From positions 1 through 23,886 of the forward strand of contig DASQWC010000049.1 in NCBI GenBank assembly GCA_035640475.1: a DNA stretch of 23,886 nucleotides, written 5' to 3'. Below the pieces are notes generated by a model that saw only the letters and a list, made by a program, of their open reading frames with translations, ran no database searches and was not told the origin of the DNA. The position numbers and the translations under genes are program-made. Below are positions 7,277 to 15,778 of this stretch, piece after piece (position 1 is the stretch's first letter; every line of letters begins with the position of its first letter). Source of the DNA: DASQWC01 sp035640475 (GTDB taxonomy: Bacteria > Actinomycetota > JAICYB01).

Positions 7277-8526
7277 CCGAGGGTCCTCAACGCGCGGACC
7301 GGGTCGATTCGTGCCGCACGGCGCGCGGGGAACAGTCCTGCGCCAACGCCGATCGCGAGCGAGAGGAGGAAGACGAACAGCGCGAGACGCGGCGTGACGC
7401 TGAAAGCGATGGCTCCCGACTCGCGGGTGCTCGTGTTGAGTGCCAGCGTGAAGAGGTAGCCGAAGGTGCCGCCGAGGATCCCGCCTGCGAAGGCAAGAAT
7501 CGCCGACTCCGACAAGAACTCGCGCAGGATGTCGCGGCGGGACGCACCGATTGCTTTCTTGATACCGATCTCTCGCGTTCGCTCGGTCACCGAGAACACC
7601 ATCGTGTTGATGATCGCCACGCCGCCGACGAGGAGGGCGACCAGTGCCGAGCCGAGGATGATCGCGTTGAAAATCGCGATCTGACTTTGAATCTGCTCGA
7701 CCGATCGCTCGGGCGGGAAGACGAGCGCGCGGTCACCGACGATGTTCTCGATCTCATCAGAGAGCGCATTCGGTTCGACGCCGTCGTCCGGGTAGACCTG
7801 GATCTCACCAGTGATGCCGGCGACATCGATAAAGGGATCGGCTTCCTTCACGATGACGCGCGCATCTTCGATCGAGGCGACGCCAAATTGGTCGATCGGC
7901 GTCGCCGTTGCGGTGCCGACACCAACGACCTCCCACTCATGCTTGCGGATCGTCACGCGGTCACCCGGACGCGCGTGGCGGCCGAGCTTCTCTCGCTCTC
8001 CGGCAATGCGTGCCAACTCGGAGCCGAGCACGACCTTCCAGCGTTCGCCGGGTTCGAGCAGCCGTCCGGACGCGAGCTCGAGGTCGGACAGAGGGGATCG
8101 GCGAGCCCGAGCGATGTCGACGCCGTTGAGTGCGTACGGGGGGCCGAAGCTTTCGCCGGGGTCTTCGTCGAACGACACCTCGATGCTCGGCACGGCGACG
8201 CTGACGCCGTCGATCCGCTCCAGCTCCGTGACCATCGACACCGGCAGGTTTCCGGCAGAGAAGAACGCGTTCGAGCCCTTGGGGCGCACGAGCACCTGCT
8301 CGGAGAGGAACTCCTCGAGGGAGTTGATCGACCTATTGAAGTTCTCGGACAGCGCGCCCATCACGGTGAGCGCGAAGGCGCCCAGGGCGATTCCCGAAAG
8401 TGTGAGGAAGCTGCGGAGCTTGCGGCGCCGGAGGTTTCTTCCGACCTCGGTGACGAGGCCGGGACGGCGCGGCCGCGCCGTCGGCGCGTGCGTCGTTGTC
8501 TTTGCTGGACGGGTCTGGATTGCCAT
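7273..8526 (-). CDS. MacB/FtsX-type ABC transporter permease
   Basis: This 417-residue protein has the four-helix MacB layout. An N-terminal transmembrane helix (LTLSGIALGAFALTVMGAL) is followed by a large extracytoplasmic MacB core (roughly 65-260). Three C-terminal helices follow, with the FtsX signature VTERTREIGIKKAIGASRRDILREFL between the second and third. Such permeases use ATP to drive extracytoplasmic movements, for peptide or lipoprotein handling, antimicrobial-peptide removal or signalling, rather than classical transport across the membrane. The start is ATG 8526; no Shine-Dalgarno is obvious. It is the first gene of an operon with its ATPase, an ECF sigma factor and a membrane protein. 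Confidence 0.92.
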   Translation of the reverse strand: MAIQTRPAKTTTHAPTARPRRPGLVTEVGRNLRRRKLRSFLTLSGIALGAFALTVMGALSENFNRSINSLEEFLSEQVLVRPKGSNAFFSAGNLPVSMVTELERIDGVSVAVPSIEVSFDEDPGESFGPPYALNGVDIARARRSPLSDLELASGRLLEPGERWKVVLGSELARIAGEREKLGRHARPGDRVTIRKHEWEVVGVGTATATPIDQFGVASIEDARVIVKEADPFIDVAGITGEIQVYPDDGVEPNALSDEIENIVGDRALVFPPERSVEQIQSQIAIFNAIILGSALVALLVGGVAIINTMVFSVTERTREIGIKKAIGASRRDILREFLSESAILAFAGGILGGTFGYLFTLALNTSTRESGAIAFSVTPRLALFVFLLSLAIGVGAGLFPARRAARIDPVRALRTLG

Positions 8527-8560
8527 GAGCGGCCCAGTCTGCCACGGCCGTCCGCGCCGA

Positions 8561-8591
8561 ACTATCGGGGACGACCCTGATTGAACCCTGA
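8561..8591 (-). promoter_or_regulatory. candidate activator-dependent promoter: 7-bp direct repeat, 11-bp period
   Basis: On the minus strand TCAGGGT occurs twice, separated by TCAA (8574-8580 and 8585-8591), which puts both copies on the same DNA face. A -10-like GATAGT is at 8561-8566, so the repeats cover the -35 region. This is the layout of PhoB/OmpR-family boxes. It lies just after the lon stop and about 50 bp before the permease start. Confidence 0.45.
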
Positions 8592-8592
8592 C

Positions 8593-11061
8593 CTACCCGC
8601 GTGCTCTCGCCGACGCGCGGTCGGACTTGATCGCCGAGGTCCCGGCCGGTGAGACGAGATGTGGTGACGGAAGTGCGGCCAGCGGCTTGGTGAGTGCTTC
8701 GCTGAGCACCTCGTCCATGTGTTCGGCGAACACGAAGCGCAGGTCCTTGCGCACGAACTCGGGGACCTCGACGAGATCGCGTTCGTTGTCCTTGGGCAGG
8801 ATCACGGCCTTGCAGCCGGCCCGGTGCGCGGCGATGACTTTCTCCTTGACGCCCCCGATGGGCAGAACTCGTCCGTGGAGTGTGACCTCACCCGTCATCG
8901 CCGTCGTCCGGTGCACCCGAATCCCCGAGACCGCAGAGACGATCGCCGTGGCCATGGCGATGCCGGCCGACGGCCCGTCCTTGGGGATCGCTCCGGACGG
9001 GACGTGGACGTGCAGGTCGTTGTTCTCGTACCAGTCCGGCGCAGCACCGATCTCATTCGTGCGCGATCGTGCGTACGTCAGCGCCGCCTGCGCCGATTCC
9101 TTCATAACGTCGCCCAGGCTCCCGGTGAGCGTGAGCCGTCCCTTGCCGTCCACGAGCGTGGCCTCGATGAACAAGATGTCACCGCCGACCGGCGTCCACG
9201 CCAGACCGGTGACCACGCCGATCTCGTTCGAGCCTTCGAGCACGTCGCGGCGCACTTTCGGGGGGCCGAGATAGGTCTCGAGGTCGGCGGCCGGGACGGT
9301 GATCTTCTTGCGCCGGCTTCCGTCGGTGGCGACCTTCGTCGCGATCTTCCTGAAGACGGCGCCGATCTCGCGCTCAAGATTCCTCACGCCGGCTTCGTAC
9401 GTGTACTCGCGAATGATGCGTCGGAGCGTTTCGAGCGCGATGCCCGCTTGCGATGCCTTGAGGCCGTTGGCCGTCAGCTGTCGCGGAATGAGGTACTGCT
9501 TCGCGATTGCGACCTTCTCCGGCTCCGTGTATCCGCGAAGCTCGATGACCTCCATGCGGTCGCGCAGGGGCGGCGGAATGAGATCGATGATGTTCGCCGT
9601 GCAGATGAACAGGACTTGCGTGAGGTCGATCGGCACCTCGACGTAGTGATCTGAGAACGCGTGGTTCTGCTCCGGATCGAGCACCTCGAGCAGTGCCGCC
9701 GACGGATCTCCGCGGAAGTCAGCGCCGAGCTTGTCGACTTCGTCGAGCATCATGACGGGGTTGCGGGAGCCCGCGCGCCGCAAGCCCTGGACGATCCGTC
9801 CGGGCAGCGCGCCGATGTAGGTGCGGCGGTGACCTCTGATCTCGGCTTCGTCTCGAACGCCGCCCAGCGACATGCGGACGAAGTTCCTCCCGAGCGCGCG
9901 ACCGATGGACTGACCGAGCGATGTCTTTCCGACACCCGGCGGACCGACGAAGCAGAGGATCGGGCTCCGTCCTTCCGGATGAAGCTTCTGGACGGCGAGG
10001 TACTCGACGATGCGGTCCTTGATCTTGTCGAGACCGTAGTGGTCGTCATCGAGCACCTTGCGGGCGTGCTCGAGATCGTCGTTGTCTTCAGTCTCCTTTC
10101 CCCACGGGATCTCGATCAGCCAGTCGAGGTAATTGCGCGAGACCGTCCACTCCGGCGATTGCGGGGGAATGCGCTCGAGGCGGTCGAGCTCGCGCTCGGC
10201 CGCCTTGAGCGCCTCTTCGGGCATGTTCGCTTCGGCGACGCGTCGCCGAAGCTCCGCCACCTCCTCGCCCTCGGTCTCGCCGAGCTCCTTGCGGATGACG
10301 TCGAGCTGGCGGCGAAGAAGCTCCTGCCGCTGCATCTTGCGCAGGTCGTCCGACATCGACTCCTGTGCCTGCGTCGAGATCTTCAGCAGCTCCGACTCGG
10401 AACGTAGGTGTTCCTCGATGCGTTCGAGGCGCTTGTCGACGTCGAGCTCCTCGAGGAGCTCCTGCTTGACCGCAACGGTCATGTTGATGTTCGCGGCAAG
10501 GAAATCCGCGAGGTCGCCGGGCTCGGTGATGTTCATCGCCGCGACGACGAATGGAGCGGGAATGTACGGTGAGGCCTCCGCCACCTCGCCGAACAGGCGG
10601 AGCACCGTCCGCATACGCGCTTCCGCCTCCTGCGTCGCAGTCTCCGATTGGAGAACCTCGATCCGTGCCTGAAGAAACGGCTTGGTCGACGGCCACTGTG
10701 TGAAGCGCACGCGTGCAAGGCCCTGGATCGCGACCTGGATGCCGCCCTGCGGAAGACGAAGGAACTCCGCGATCCGCCCGACCGTGCCGACCTCGGGCAG
10801 ATCGGCGGGCGTCGCGTCGTCCTCGTGGCCCGGGTCGCGCAGCGTTGCCGTCGCGAGCAGCCGGTCGCCGTTGAGTACCTGCTCGATCAGCTTGACGGAG
10901 CTCTCGCGTCCGACGAGCGCGGGGAGCGCGGTGTTCGGGAACAGGACGGCGTCCCGCAGCGGAAGCACGGGGACGACGTCCGGAAAGCTCGGCGTCTCGG
11001 CCTTGCGCTCACCCCGGCGGTCGACGACCCGGGGTCCGCGGCGGTCCTGGTTCTCCGTCAC
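8593..11061 (-). CDS. lon: ATP-dependent Lon protease
   Basis: This is a full-length LonA of 822 residues. The N-terminal substrate-binding domain starts at about residue 28 (VVPVLPLRDAVLFPNTALP). A coiled-coil region follows, then the AAA+ module with Walker A GPPGVGKTS (Lys379). The C-terminal protease domain has catalytic Ser698 in PKDGPSAGIAMA and Lys741 in GGVKEKVIAAHRAG, the Ser-Lys dyad 43 residues apart as in E. coli Lon. It degrades misfolded and regulatory proteins in the cytosol. The start is a GTG 10 nt after the stop of the small heat-shock gene, with no clear Shine-Dalgarno, so translation is probably coupled. Confidence 0.97.
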   Translation of the reverse strand: MTENQDRRGPRVVDRRGERKAETPSFPDVVPVLPLRDAVLFPNTALPALVGRESSVKLIEQVLNGDRLLATATLRDPGHEDDATPADLPEVGTVGRIAEFLRLPQGGIQVAIQGLARVRFTQWPSTKPFLQARIEVLQSETATQEAEARMRTVLRLFGEVAEASPYIPAPFVVAAMNITEPGDLADFLAANINMTVAVKQELLEELDVDKRLERIEEHLRSESELLKISTQAQESMSDDLRKMQRQELLRRQLDVIRKELGETEGEEVAELRRRVAEANMPEEALKAAERELDRLERIPPQSPEWTVSRNYLDWLIEIPWGKETEDNDDLEHARKVLDDDHYGLDKIKDRIVEYLAVQKLHPEGRSPILCFVGPPGVGKTSLGQSIGRALGRNFVRMSLGGVRDEAEIRGHRRTYIGALPGRIVQGLRRAGSRNPVMMLDEVDKLGADFRGDPSAALLEVLDPEQNHAFSDHYVEVPIDLTQVLFICTANIIDLIPPPLRDRMEVIELRGYTEPEKVAIAKQYLIPRQLTANGLKASQAGIALETLRRIIREYTYEAGVRNLEREIGAVFRKIATKVATDGSRRKKITVPAADLETYLGPPKVRRDVLEGSNEIGVVTGLAWTPVGGDILFIEATLVDGKGRLTLTGSLGDVMKESAQAALTYARSRTNEIGAAPDWYENNDLHVHVPSGAIPKDGPSAGIAMATAIVSAVSGIRVHRTTAMTGEVTLHGRVLPIGGVKEKVIAAHRAGCKAVILPKDNERDLVEVPEFVRKDLRFVFAEHMDEVLSEALTKPLAALPSPHLVSPAGTSAIKSDRASARARG

Positions 11062-11071
11062 GCCAGTTCGA

Positions 11072-11539
11072 TCAATCTGGAGGCTGGATCTCGACCTGGA
11101 CCTTCTGCGGACCGCGCCGGGCTTTCGGGAGCCGGACGGTCAGCAGGCCCTCGTCGAAGTTGGCCGACGCGTCGGCGGCCTCGACCGGGCCGGGGAGCAG
11201 CAACGTCCGCTCGAACTCACCGAACGGGATCTCCAGCTGGAGATAGTCGGCGCACTCGGGCGGCGTCGTCGATTCGCGCCGGCCGGTGATCGACACGGCC
11301 TCGCCTTCGACCTCGATCGTGACGCTCGACGGATCGACGCCGGCGAGATCGACGACGAGGACGAACTCACCCTCGGTGAGGTAGACGTCGACATGCGGCG
11401 CCCATGCGCGCCGATACGACGCGGACGCAGGACGACGCAGCATGCGACCGACCAGATCGTCCATCTGGCGCTCGAGACGCTCGAACATCGGGTCTCGTGC
11501 TCGGATGGTGGGACGGGAACCGCGAACTTCGCGGGGCAT
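11072..11539 (-). CDS. Hsp20/alpha-crystallin small heat-shock protein
   Basis: This 155-residue protein has a full alpha-crystallin domain at about 47-150. It opens with APHVDVYLTEGEFVLVVDL, includes VTIEVEGEAVSITGRR, and closes with the FDEGLLTVRLPKA motif. Small heat-shock proteins hold unfolding proteins in a refoldable or degradable state. The ATG at 11539 is preceded by a TATATT -10 with 7 nt between, indicating a leaderless message; an in-frame GTG at 11557 is therefore less likely because transcription would start after it. It lies directly upstream of lon, so chaperone and protease are probably co-induced. Confidence 0.93.
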   Translation of the reverse strand: MPREVRGSRPTIRARDPMFERLERQMDDLVGRMLRRPASASYRRAWAPHVDVYLTEGEFVLVVDLAGVDPSSVTIEVEGEAVSITGRRESTTPPECADYLQLEIPFGEFERTLLLPGPVEAADASANFDEGLLTVRLPKARRGPQKVQVEIQPPD

Positions 11540-11546
11540 GTACCCG

Positions 11547-11552
11547 AATATA
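11547..11552 (-). promoter_or_regulatory. -10 element of leaderless hsp20-lon promoter
   Basis: TATATT on the minus strand is followed by 7 nt and then the ATG, putting the expected transcription start at the A of the start codon. No good -35 is present at 17 nt. The heat-shock operators CIRCE and HAIR were looked for and not seen; a short CTCA/TGAG inverted repeat at 11554-11564 overlaps this region. Confidence 0.55.
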
Positions 11553-11629
11553 CTCACGTTGAGGGGAGCGGCCGGGGCAACGGTGTCCCGAGCCGCCTTT
11601 GGTATGTGCGCGGTAGTCAGGGAGACGTA

Positions 11630-13522
11630 GTGGCGGCGAAGACGGTCCAGGAGATCGAGCAAGTAGTCATCCGGTTCGCCGGGGACTCGGGTGACGGTAT
11701 GCAGGTCACCGGTGACCGCTTCACCAACGCCACGGCCGTTCTCGGCAACGACCTGGCGACGCTTCCCGACTTTCCTGCCGAGATCCGGGCTCCCGCCGGC
11801 ACGCTGTTCGGTGTCTCGGGCTTTCAGCTCCACTTCGCCGACCACGACATCCTGACGCCGGGCGATGCACCGAACGTGCTCGTCGCGATGAACCCGGCCG
11901 CGCTGAAGACCAACCTCGACGACCTCCTCACCGGAGGCACGGTCATCGTGAACGCCGATGCCTTCGACGACCGCAACCTTGCCAAGGCGGAGTACGCATC
12001 GAACCCGCTCACCGACGGCACCCTTTCCGGCTACGAAGTGTTCGAAGTGCCGCTGAACAAGCTCACGCTCGGCGCCCTCGAAGGCATCGAAGGGCTCACT
12101 CAGAAGGACATGCTCCGTTCGAAGAACATGTTCGCGCTGGGCCTTCTGTCGTGGATGTTCTCACGCCCGACCGACGGCAGCGAGCAATGGATTCGCGAAA
12201 AGTTCGGGAAGCAGCCGACCGTCGCCGAGGCCAACACGCGCGCGTTCAAGGCGGGGTTCGCGTTCGGCGAGACGACCGAGGTCTTCACGCACAGCTTCGT
12301 CGTCAAGCCGGCGACGCTGTCGCCCGGCACGTACCGCAACGTCACCGGCAACGTCGCCCTGTCGCTCGGCCTCGTTGCGGCGAGCGTCCGGTCCGGCCTG
12401 CAGCTCGTCCTCGCCGGCTACCCGATCACACCGGCGTCCGACATCCTCCACGAGCTCTCGCGTCACAAGACATTCGGCATCAAGACCATGCAGTGCGAAG
12501 ACGAGATCGCTTCAGCGGGCGCCGCACTCGGCGCGTCGTTCGCCGGAGCACTCGGGACGACGGTCACCTCCGGTCCGGGTCTGGACCTCAAGTCGGAGAC
12601 GATCGGTCTCGCGATCTCGGTCGAGCTGCCAATGCTCGTCCTGGACATCCAGCGCGCCGGCCCTTCGACGGGCATGCCGACGAAGACCGAGCAGGGCGAC
12701 CTGCTCCACGCGATGTTCGGCCGCCACGGCGAGGCGCCGCTGCCGATCGTCGCACCGGCGACACCGGCCGACTGCTTCGACATGGTCATCGAGGCGGCCC
12801 GCATCGCGCTCAAGTACCGGACGCCGGTGATCGTCCTGTCCGACGCGTTCCTCGCTACCGGGTCCGAGCCGTGGCACATTCCGGACGTCGAGGGTCTTCC
12901 CGACCTGAAGACGGCGTTCTCGTTCGCGACGGGCCCGAACTCCGACGGCGAGTTCTGGCCGTTCCTGCGCGACGAGCAGACGCTCGCGCGGCCGTGGGCC
13001 GTCCCGGGTACGCCGGGTCTCGAGCACCGCATCGGCGGGATCGAGAAGGAGGACGGGAAGGGCGACATCTCCTACGAGCCCGAAAACCATCACAAGATGA
13101 CGCTCCTGCGAGCACAGAAGGTCGAGAACATCGCCGCCGACATTCCGGCCCTCGAGGTGAACGATCCGGACGGCAACGCCGAGGTCCTCGTCCTGGCGTG
13201 GGGATCGACGTTCGGACCGGTCCGTGCCGCGTGCCGGCGGCTGCGGAAGAAGGGCCACGCCGTCGCGCACGCGCATCTTCGTTACCTGAATCCATTCCCG
13301 GCCAACCTCGGTGACGTGTTGCGCAGCTACAAGCGCGTGGTCGTCCCGGAGAACAACCTCGGCCAGCTGCTCAAGCTCGTCCGGGCCGAGTTCTTGGTGG
13401 ACGCCCGCGGCTTCCACAAGGTCGCGGGCACGCCGTTCAAGGCGGCGGAGCTGGAGGCCGAGATCTCCAGGCACGTTCAGGATGCGCCGCTAGGCGCCCC
13501 TTCAGAGCAAGGCACGTCATGA
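11630..13522 (+). CDS. korA: 2-oxoacid:ferredoxin oxidoreductase, fused gamma-alpha subunit (KorA)
   Basis: This is a 630-residue protein. The N-terminal gamma domain (about 10-190) has IRFAGDSGDGMQVTG and FPAEIRAPAGTLFGVSGFQLH. The alpha domain follows, with GYPITPASDIL around 263-273 and ALGTTVTSGPGLDLKSE, and the C-terminal domain has WGSTFGPVRAACRRL and VVPENNLGQL. With KorB it makes a TPP/Fe-S enzyme that oxidatively decarboxylates 2-oxoglutarate (or a related 2-oxoacid) to the acyl-CoA, reducing ferredoxin. The true start is the GTG at 11630, backed by AGGGAG at 11619-11624; the frame stays open far upstream, antisense to hsp20 and lon. The stop overlaps the korB ATG by 4 bp. Confidence 0.94.
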   Translation: MAAKTVQEIEQVVIRFAGDSGDGMQVTGDRFTNATAVLGNDLATLPDFPAEIRAPAGTLFGVSGFQLHFADHDILTPGDAPNVLVAMNPAALKTNLDDLLTGGTVIVNADAFDDRNLAKAEYASNPLTDGTLSGYEVFEVPLNKLTLGALEGIEGLTQKDMLRSKNMFALGLLSWMFSRPTDGSEQWIREKFGKQPTVAEANTRAFKAGFAFGETTEVFTHSFVVKPATLSPGTYRNVTGNVALSLGLVAASVRSGLQLVLAGYPITPASDILHELSRHKTFGIKTMQCEDEIASAGAALGASFAGALGTTVTSGPGLDLKSETIGLAISVELPMLVLDIQRAGPSTGMPTKTEQGDLLHAMFGRHGEAPLPIVAPATPADCFDMVIEAARIALKYRTPVIVLSDAFLATGSEPWHIPDVEGLPDLKTAFSFATGPNSDGEFWPFLRDEQTLARPWAVPGTPGLEHRIGGIEKEDGKGDISYEPENHHKMTLLRAQKVENIAADIPALEVNDPDGNAEVLVLAWGSTFGPVRAACRRLRKKGHAVAHAHLRYLNPFPANLGDVLRSYKRVVVPENNLGQLLKLVRAEFLVDARGFHKVAGTPFKAAELEAEISRHVQDAPLGAPSEQGTS

Positions 13523-14559
13523 CCAACGGAAACGGCAACGGCAGCACAGTCCCCGTCGAGCTGACGAAGAAGGATTTCGAGTCCGACCAGGACGTCCGGT
13601 GGTGCCCGGGCTGCGGCGACTACGCGATCCTCGCGTCGGTCCAGGCGTACATGCCCGAGCTCGGCATCCCGCGCGAGAACATCGTGTTCATCTCCGGCAT
13701 CGGATGCGCCGCGCGCTTCCCGTATTACATGGAGACGTACGGCTTCCACTCGATCCACGGCCGCGCGCCGGCACTGGCGACCGGGGTCGCCGTAGCCCGC
13801 CCGGATCTGGAGGTATGGGTGGTTACGGGCGACGGAGATGCACTTTCGATCGGCGGCAACCACCTCATCCACTCCATGCGCCGCAACGTGAACCTGACGG
13901 TCTTGATGTTCAACAACCAGATCTACGGATTGACCAAGGGCCAATACTCCCCGACCTCGGAGATCGGCAAGGTCACGAAGTCGACGCCGTTCGGCTCGGC
14001 CGACTATCCGTTCAATCCACTGTCGCTCGCCCTGGGAGCCGAGTGCACGTTCGTCGCCCGAACGATCGACAACGACCGGAAACACTTCACCGACATTCTT
14101 CGGCGCGCCGCGCAGCATCGGGGCACGAAGTTCGTCGAGGTCTACCAGAACTGCAACATCTTCAACGACGGCGCGTTCGACGCCGTTCGCGATCCGCGGT
14201 CGGGTCGCGGGAACCGCATCTACCTGGAGCACGGAATGCCGATTCGGTTCGGTTCCAATGGTGAGAAGGGCGTCGTCGCCGAATCGGACGGCACGCTGCG
14301 CATCGTCGACGTCGAAGAGGTCGGTGAAGCGCGGTTGCTCGTCCACGACGAGTCGGCGCACGACGCGACGCGCGCGTTCGCACTGAGCCGTCTGTCGCAC
14401 ACACCGTCGGGACCAACACCGCTCGGTGTCTTCCGGGCCGCGACGCGTCCGGTCTATGAGGACCTCGTCGCGCAGCAGATCGAGCACGCGCAAGAGCGTT
14501 CCGGGCCGGGAGATCTCGCCAAGCTCCTGCACGCGGGCGAGACCTGGACCGTCTCTTAG
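13519..14559 (+). CDS. korB: 2-oxoacid:ferredoxin oxidoreductase, beta subunit (KorB)
   Basis: This 346-residue TPP-binding subunit has cluster cysteines Cys29 and Cys32 in RWCPGCGD, Cys63 in GIGCAAR, and a later Cys in YQNCNIF. The TPP/Mg motif runs from GDGD (104-107) to MFNNQIYGLTKGQ (130-142). An HGRAPALATG segment is also present as in the family. It completes the two-subunit enzyme with KorA through a shared ATGA junction. No ferredoxin-like delta subunit gene is adjacent, matching the two-subunit enzyme known from mycobacteria, which needs a separately encoded ferredoxin. The TPP-riboswitch-controlled transporter nearby could help supply its cofactor. Confidence 0.95.
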   Translation: MTNGNGNGSTVPVELTKKDFESDQDVRWCPGCGDYAILASVQAYMPELGIPRENIVFISGIGCAARFPYYMETYGFHSIHGRAPALATGVAVARPDLEVWVVTGDGDALSIGGNHLIHSMRRNVNLTVLMFNNQIYGLTKGQYSPTSEIGKVTKSTPFGSADYPFNPLSLALGAECTFVARTIDNDRKHFTDILRRAAQHRGTKFVEVYQNCNIFNDGAFDAVRDPRSGRGNRIYLEHGMPIRFGSNGEKGVVAESDGTLRIVDVEEVGEARLLVHDESAHDATRAFALSRLSHTPSGPTPLGVFRAATRPVYEDLVAQQIEHAQERSGPGDLAKLLHAGETWTVS

Positions 14560-14574
14560 CGCCGGCGCCCGGTT

Positions 14575-15060
14575 CTAGTCGTTGTTCCGGCCGTCGTTGT
14601 CGTTTTCGTCGTTGAACGGGAAGTCGTTGTCGCGATCGCGGTCGTCGTCGCGGTCGCGATCGCGGTCACTGTCGCGCTCGGCACGGCTGTCGCCCGGCCT
14701 TCGATCGATGCCCGACCGTTGATCGAACTCGGCGAACGGATCCGTGGACTCGGGCTCGGGGACGGGTGTCGGGGCTCCCGTCGGCAGGCAGAAGCCGGCC
14801 TTCTCGTCGAATTCGGCGTGCTCGACGCACGGCAACGGCGTGCTCTTCAGGAACACGCAGCGTCCGGACGTCGGATCGCACTGCTGATCGATTCCACAGA
14901 CGATGCACTCACCGGGCGCTCGCGTCGGCTCGGACGCCGTGTCCGGTCGCTCCGCTGCCGTTCGCGCCGGGTCGGGCGTCACGGCAAAGAGCGCGAGCAG
15001 ACCGATAAAGACGGCCGTCAGCCACAACGGCGTTTGATAGAGACGAGCCCACTCACGCAC
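14575..15060 (-). CDS. hypothetical Cys-rich membrane-anchored or secreted protein with Asp/Arg tail
   Basis: I do not recognise this 161-residue protein. Residues 11-28 form one hydrophobic helix after a short N-terminus, either a signal peptide or an anchor. A central part has six cysteines (52, 55, 61, 68, 78, 91) in an ECIVCGIDQQCDPTSGRCVF-type pattern that could form disulfides or bind metal. A Pro-rich linker leads to an extremely charged tail (about 110-161) of Asp/Arg and Asp/Asn repeats, likely disordered. The DNA for the tail consists of short repeated units around 14590-14690. It starts 6 nt after the stop of the winged-helix regulator and is probably co-transcribed with it. It converges on korB. 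Confidence 0.7.
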   Translation of the reverse strand: MREWARLYQTPLWLTAVFIGLLALFAVTPDPARTAAERPDTASEPTRAPGECIVCGIDQQCDPTSGRCVFLKSTPLPCVEHAEFDEKAGFCLPTGAPTPVPEPESTDPFAEFDQRSGIDRRPGDSRAERDSDRDRDRDDDRDRDNDFPFNDENDNDGRNND

Positions 15061-15066
15061 GGCGGC

Positions 15067-15768
15067 TCAGCGTTTCGGTGTCACCTCGCGCACGCACACG
15101 TCCTGTCCGGCGGCGATCGATGTGTGGCCCTTGACCCGCGCCGACGGCCAGCCGAATCCCTCGAGCACACCGGACACGATCGCCCTGTCGAGGCGGCAGA
15201 CCTCGCCTTCCGGAGCCTCCATGGCGACCCAGCCGAACGGGCAGTTCTCGGTCGTGATCCACATGGCTCCGTCGGCATCGGTCTCGACCTTCGGACGGAA
15301 GCCGAGCTTGTCGAGCACGCTTCGAACGCCGTCGACCGGGTCTTCGGACGGCGTCGCGGCGGCAAGGTCGCGGCCGAACCGAGCGCCCACGGTCTCCAGA
15401 TCCGAGCCTTGCGTGAGTGCCTGGAGGAGCAGATGCGCGAGCAGGTCGTAGTGGCGTTCGGGAACCGAGAACGACACCTCGACGTCTGTCGTCGTGTAGA
15501 GCTTGGACGGCCGTCCGGCCCCCGGTCCGCGCTTGCCGTTCACTCGCTTGAACTCGGCCTTGAGCAGTCCTGCCTCGAGGAGCCGGTCCAGGTGGTGCTT
15601 GGCCGCGTTTCGGTGGATCGAGAACTCATCCGCGACCTCGTTCACCGTGACCGGCCCGTGCTGCTTGCAGGCGAACTGGTAGATCGCCCGGCGCCGCTCG
15701 TCGCCCAGTACGCGGGCGTCCGGCGAGGTCGGGAGGGGAATTGGCGAGGGTGTTTCGAGCGACGCCAC
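15067..15768 (-). CDS. winged-helix transcriptional regulator with C-terminal cysteines (COG2345-like)
   Basis: This is a 233-residue protein. Residues 20-95 form an ArsR/MarR-like winged helix (VNEVADEFSIHRNAAKHHLDRLLEAGLL, then wing GPGAGRPSKLY). The C-terminal half ends in a conserved cysteine pattern: Cys176 in ENCPFGWVA, Cys191 in EVCRLDRAIVSGVLEGFG, and Cys225. This resembles SufR/COG2345 regulators, which hold a 4Fe-4S cluster on such cysteines; cluster binding here is inference. The GTG at 15768 has no Shine-Dalgarno but sits just after a good promoter, so the message is nearly leaderless. It is divergent from whiB and overlies the Cys-rich protein gene downstream. Confidence 0.85.
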   Translation of the reverse strand: MASLETPSPIPLPTSPDARVLGDERRRAIYQFACKQHGPVTVNEVADEFSIHRNAAKHHLDRLLEAGLLKAEFKRVNGKRGPGAGRPSKLYTTTDVEVSFSVPERHYDLLAHLLLQALTQGSDLETVGARFGRDLAAATPSEDPVDGVRSVLDKLGFRPKVETDADGAMWITTENCPFGWVAMEAPEGEVCRLDRAIVSGVLEGFGWPSARVKGHTSIAAGQDVCVREVTPKR

Positions 15769-15778
15769 GTTGATTCGG

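Noticed and set aside
10682..11629. Long open frame upstream of and in phase with korA (316 extra codons)
   Set aside because: It runs antisense through hsp20 and the start of lon, has no family features, and a GTG with a good Shine-Dalgarno at 11630 begins the recognisable KorA domain.
11540..11629. Heat-shock operator (HAIR or CIRCE) upstream of hsp20
   Set aside because: Only a 4-bp CTCA/TGAG inverted repeat is present and its arms do not match either consensus.
14560..14574. GC palindrome between korB and the Cys-rich gene as a bidirectional terminator
   Set aside because: The stem is about 5 bp with almost no loop and no U-run in either direction.
14590..14690. Short repeated units resembling a repeat array
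   Set aside because: They are codon repeats for an Asp/Arg/Asn tail inside a coding frame; no spacers, so not a CRISPR array.
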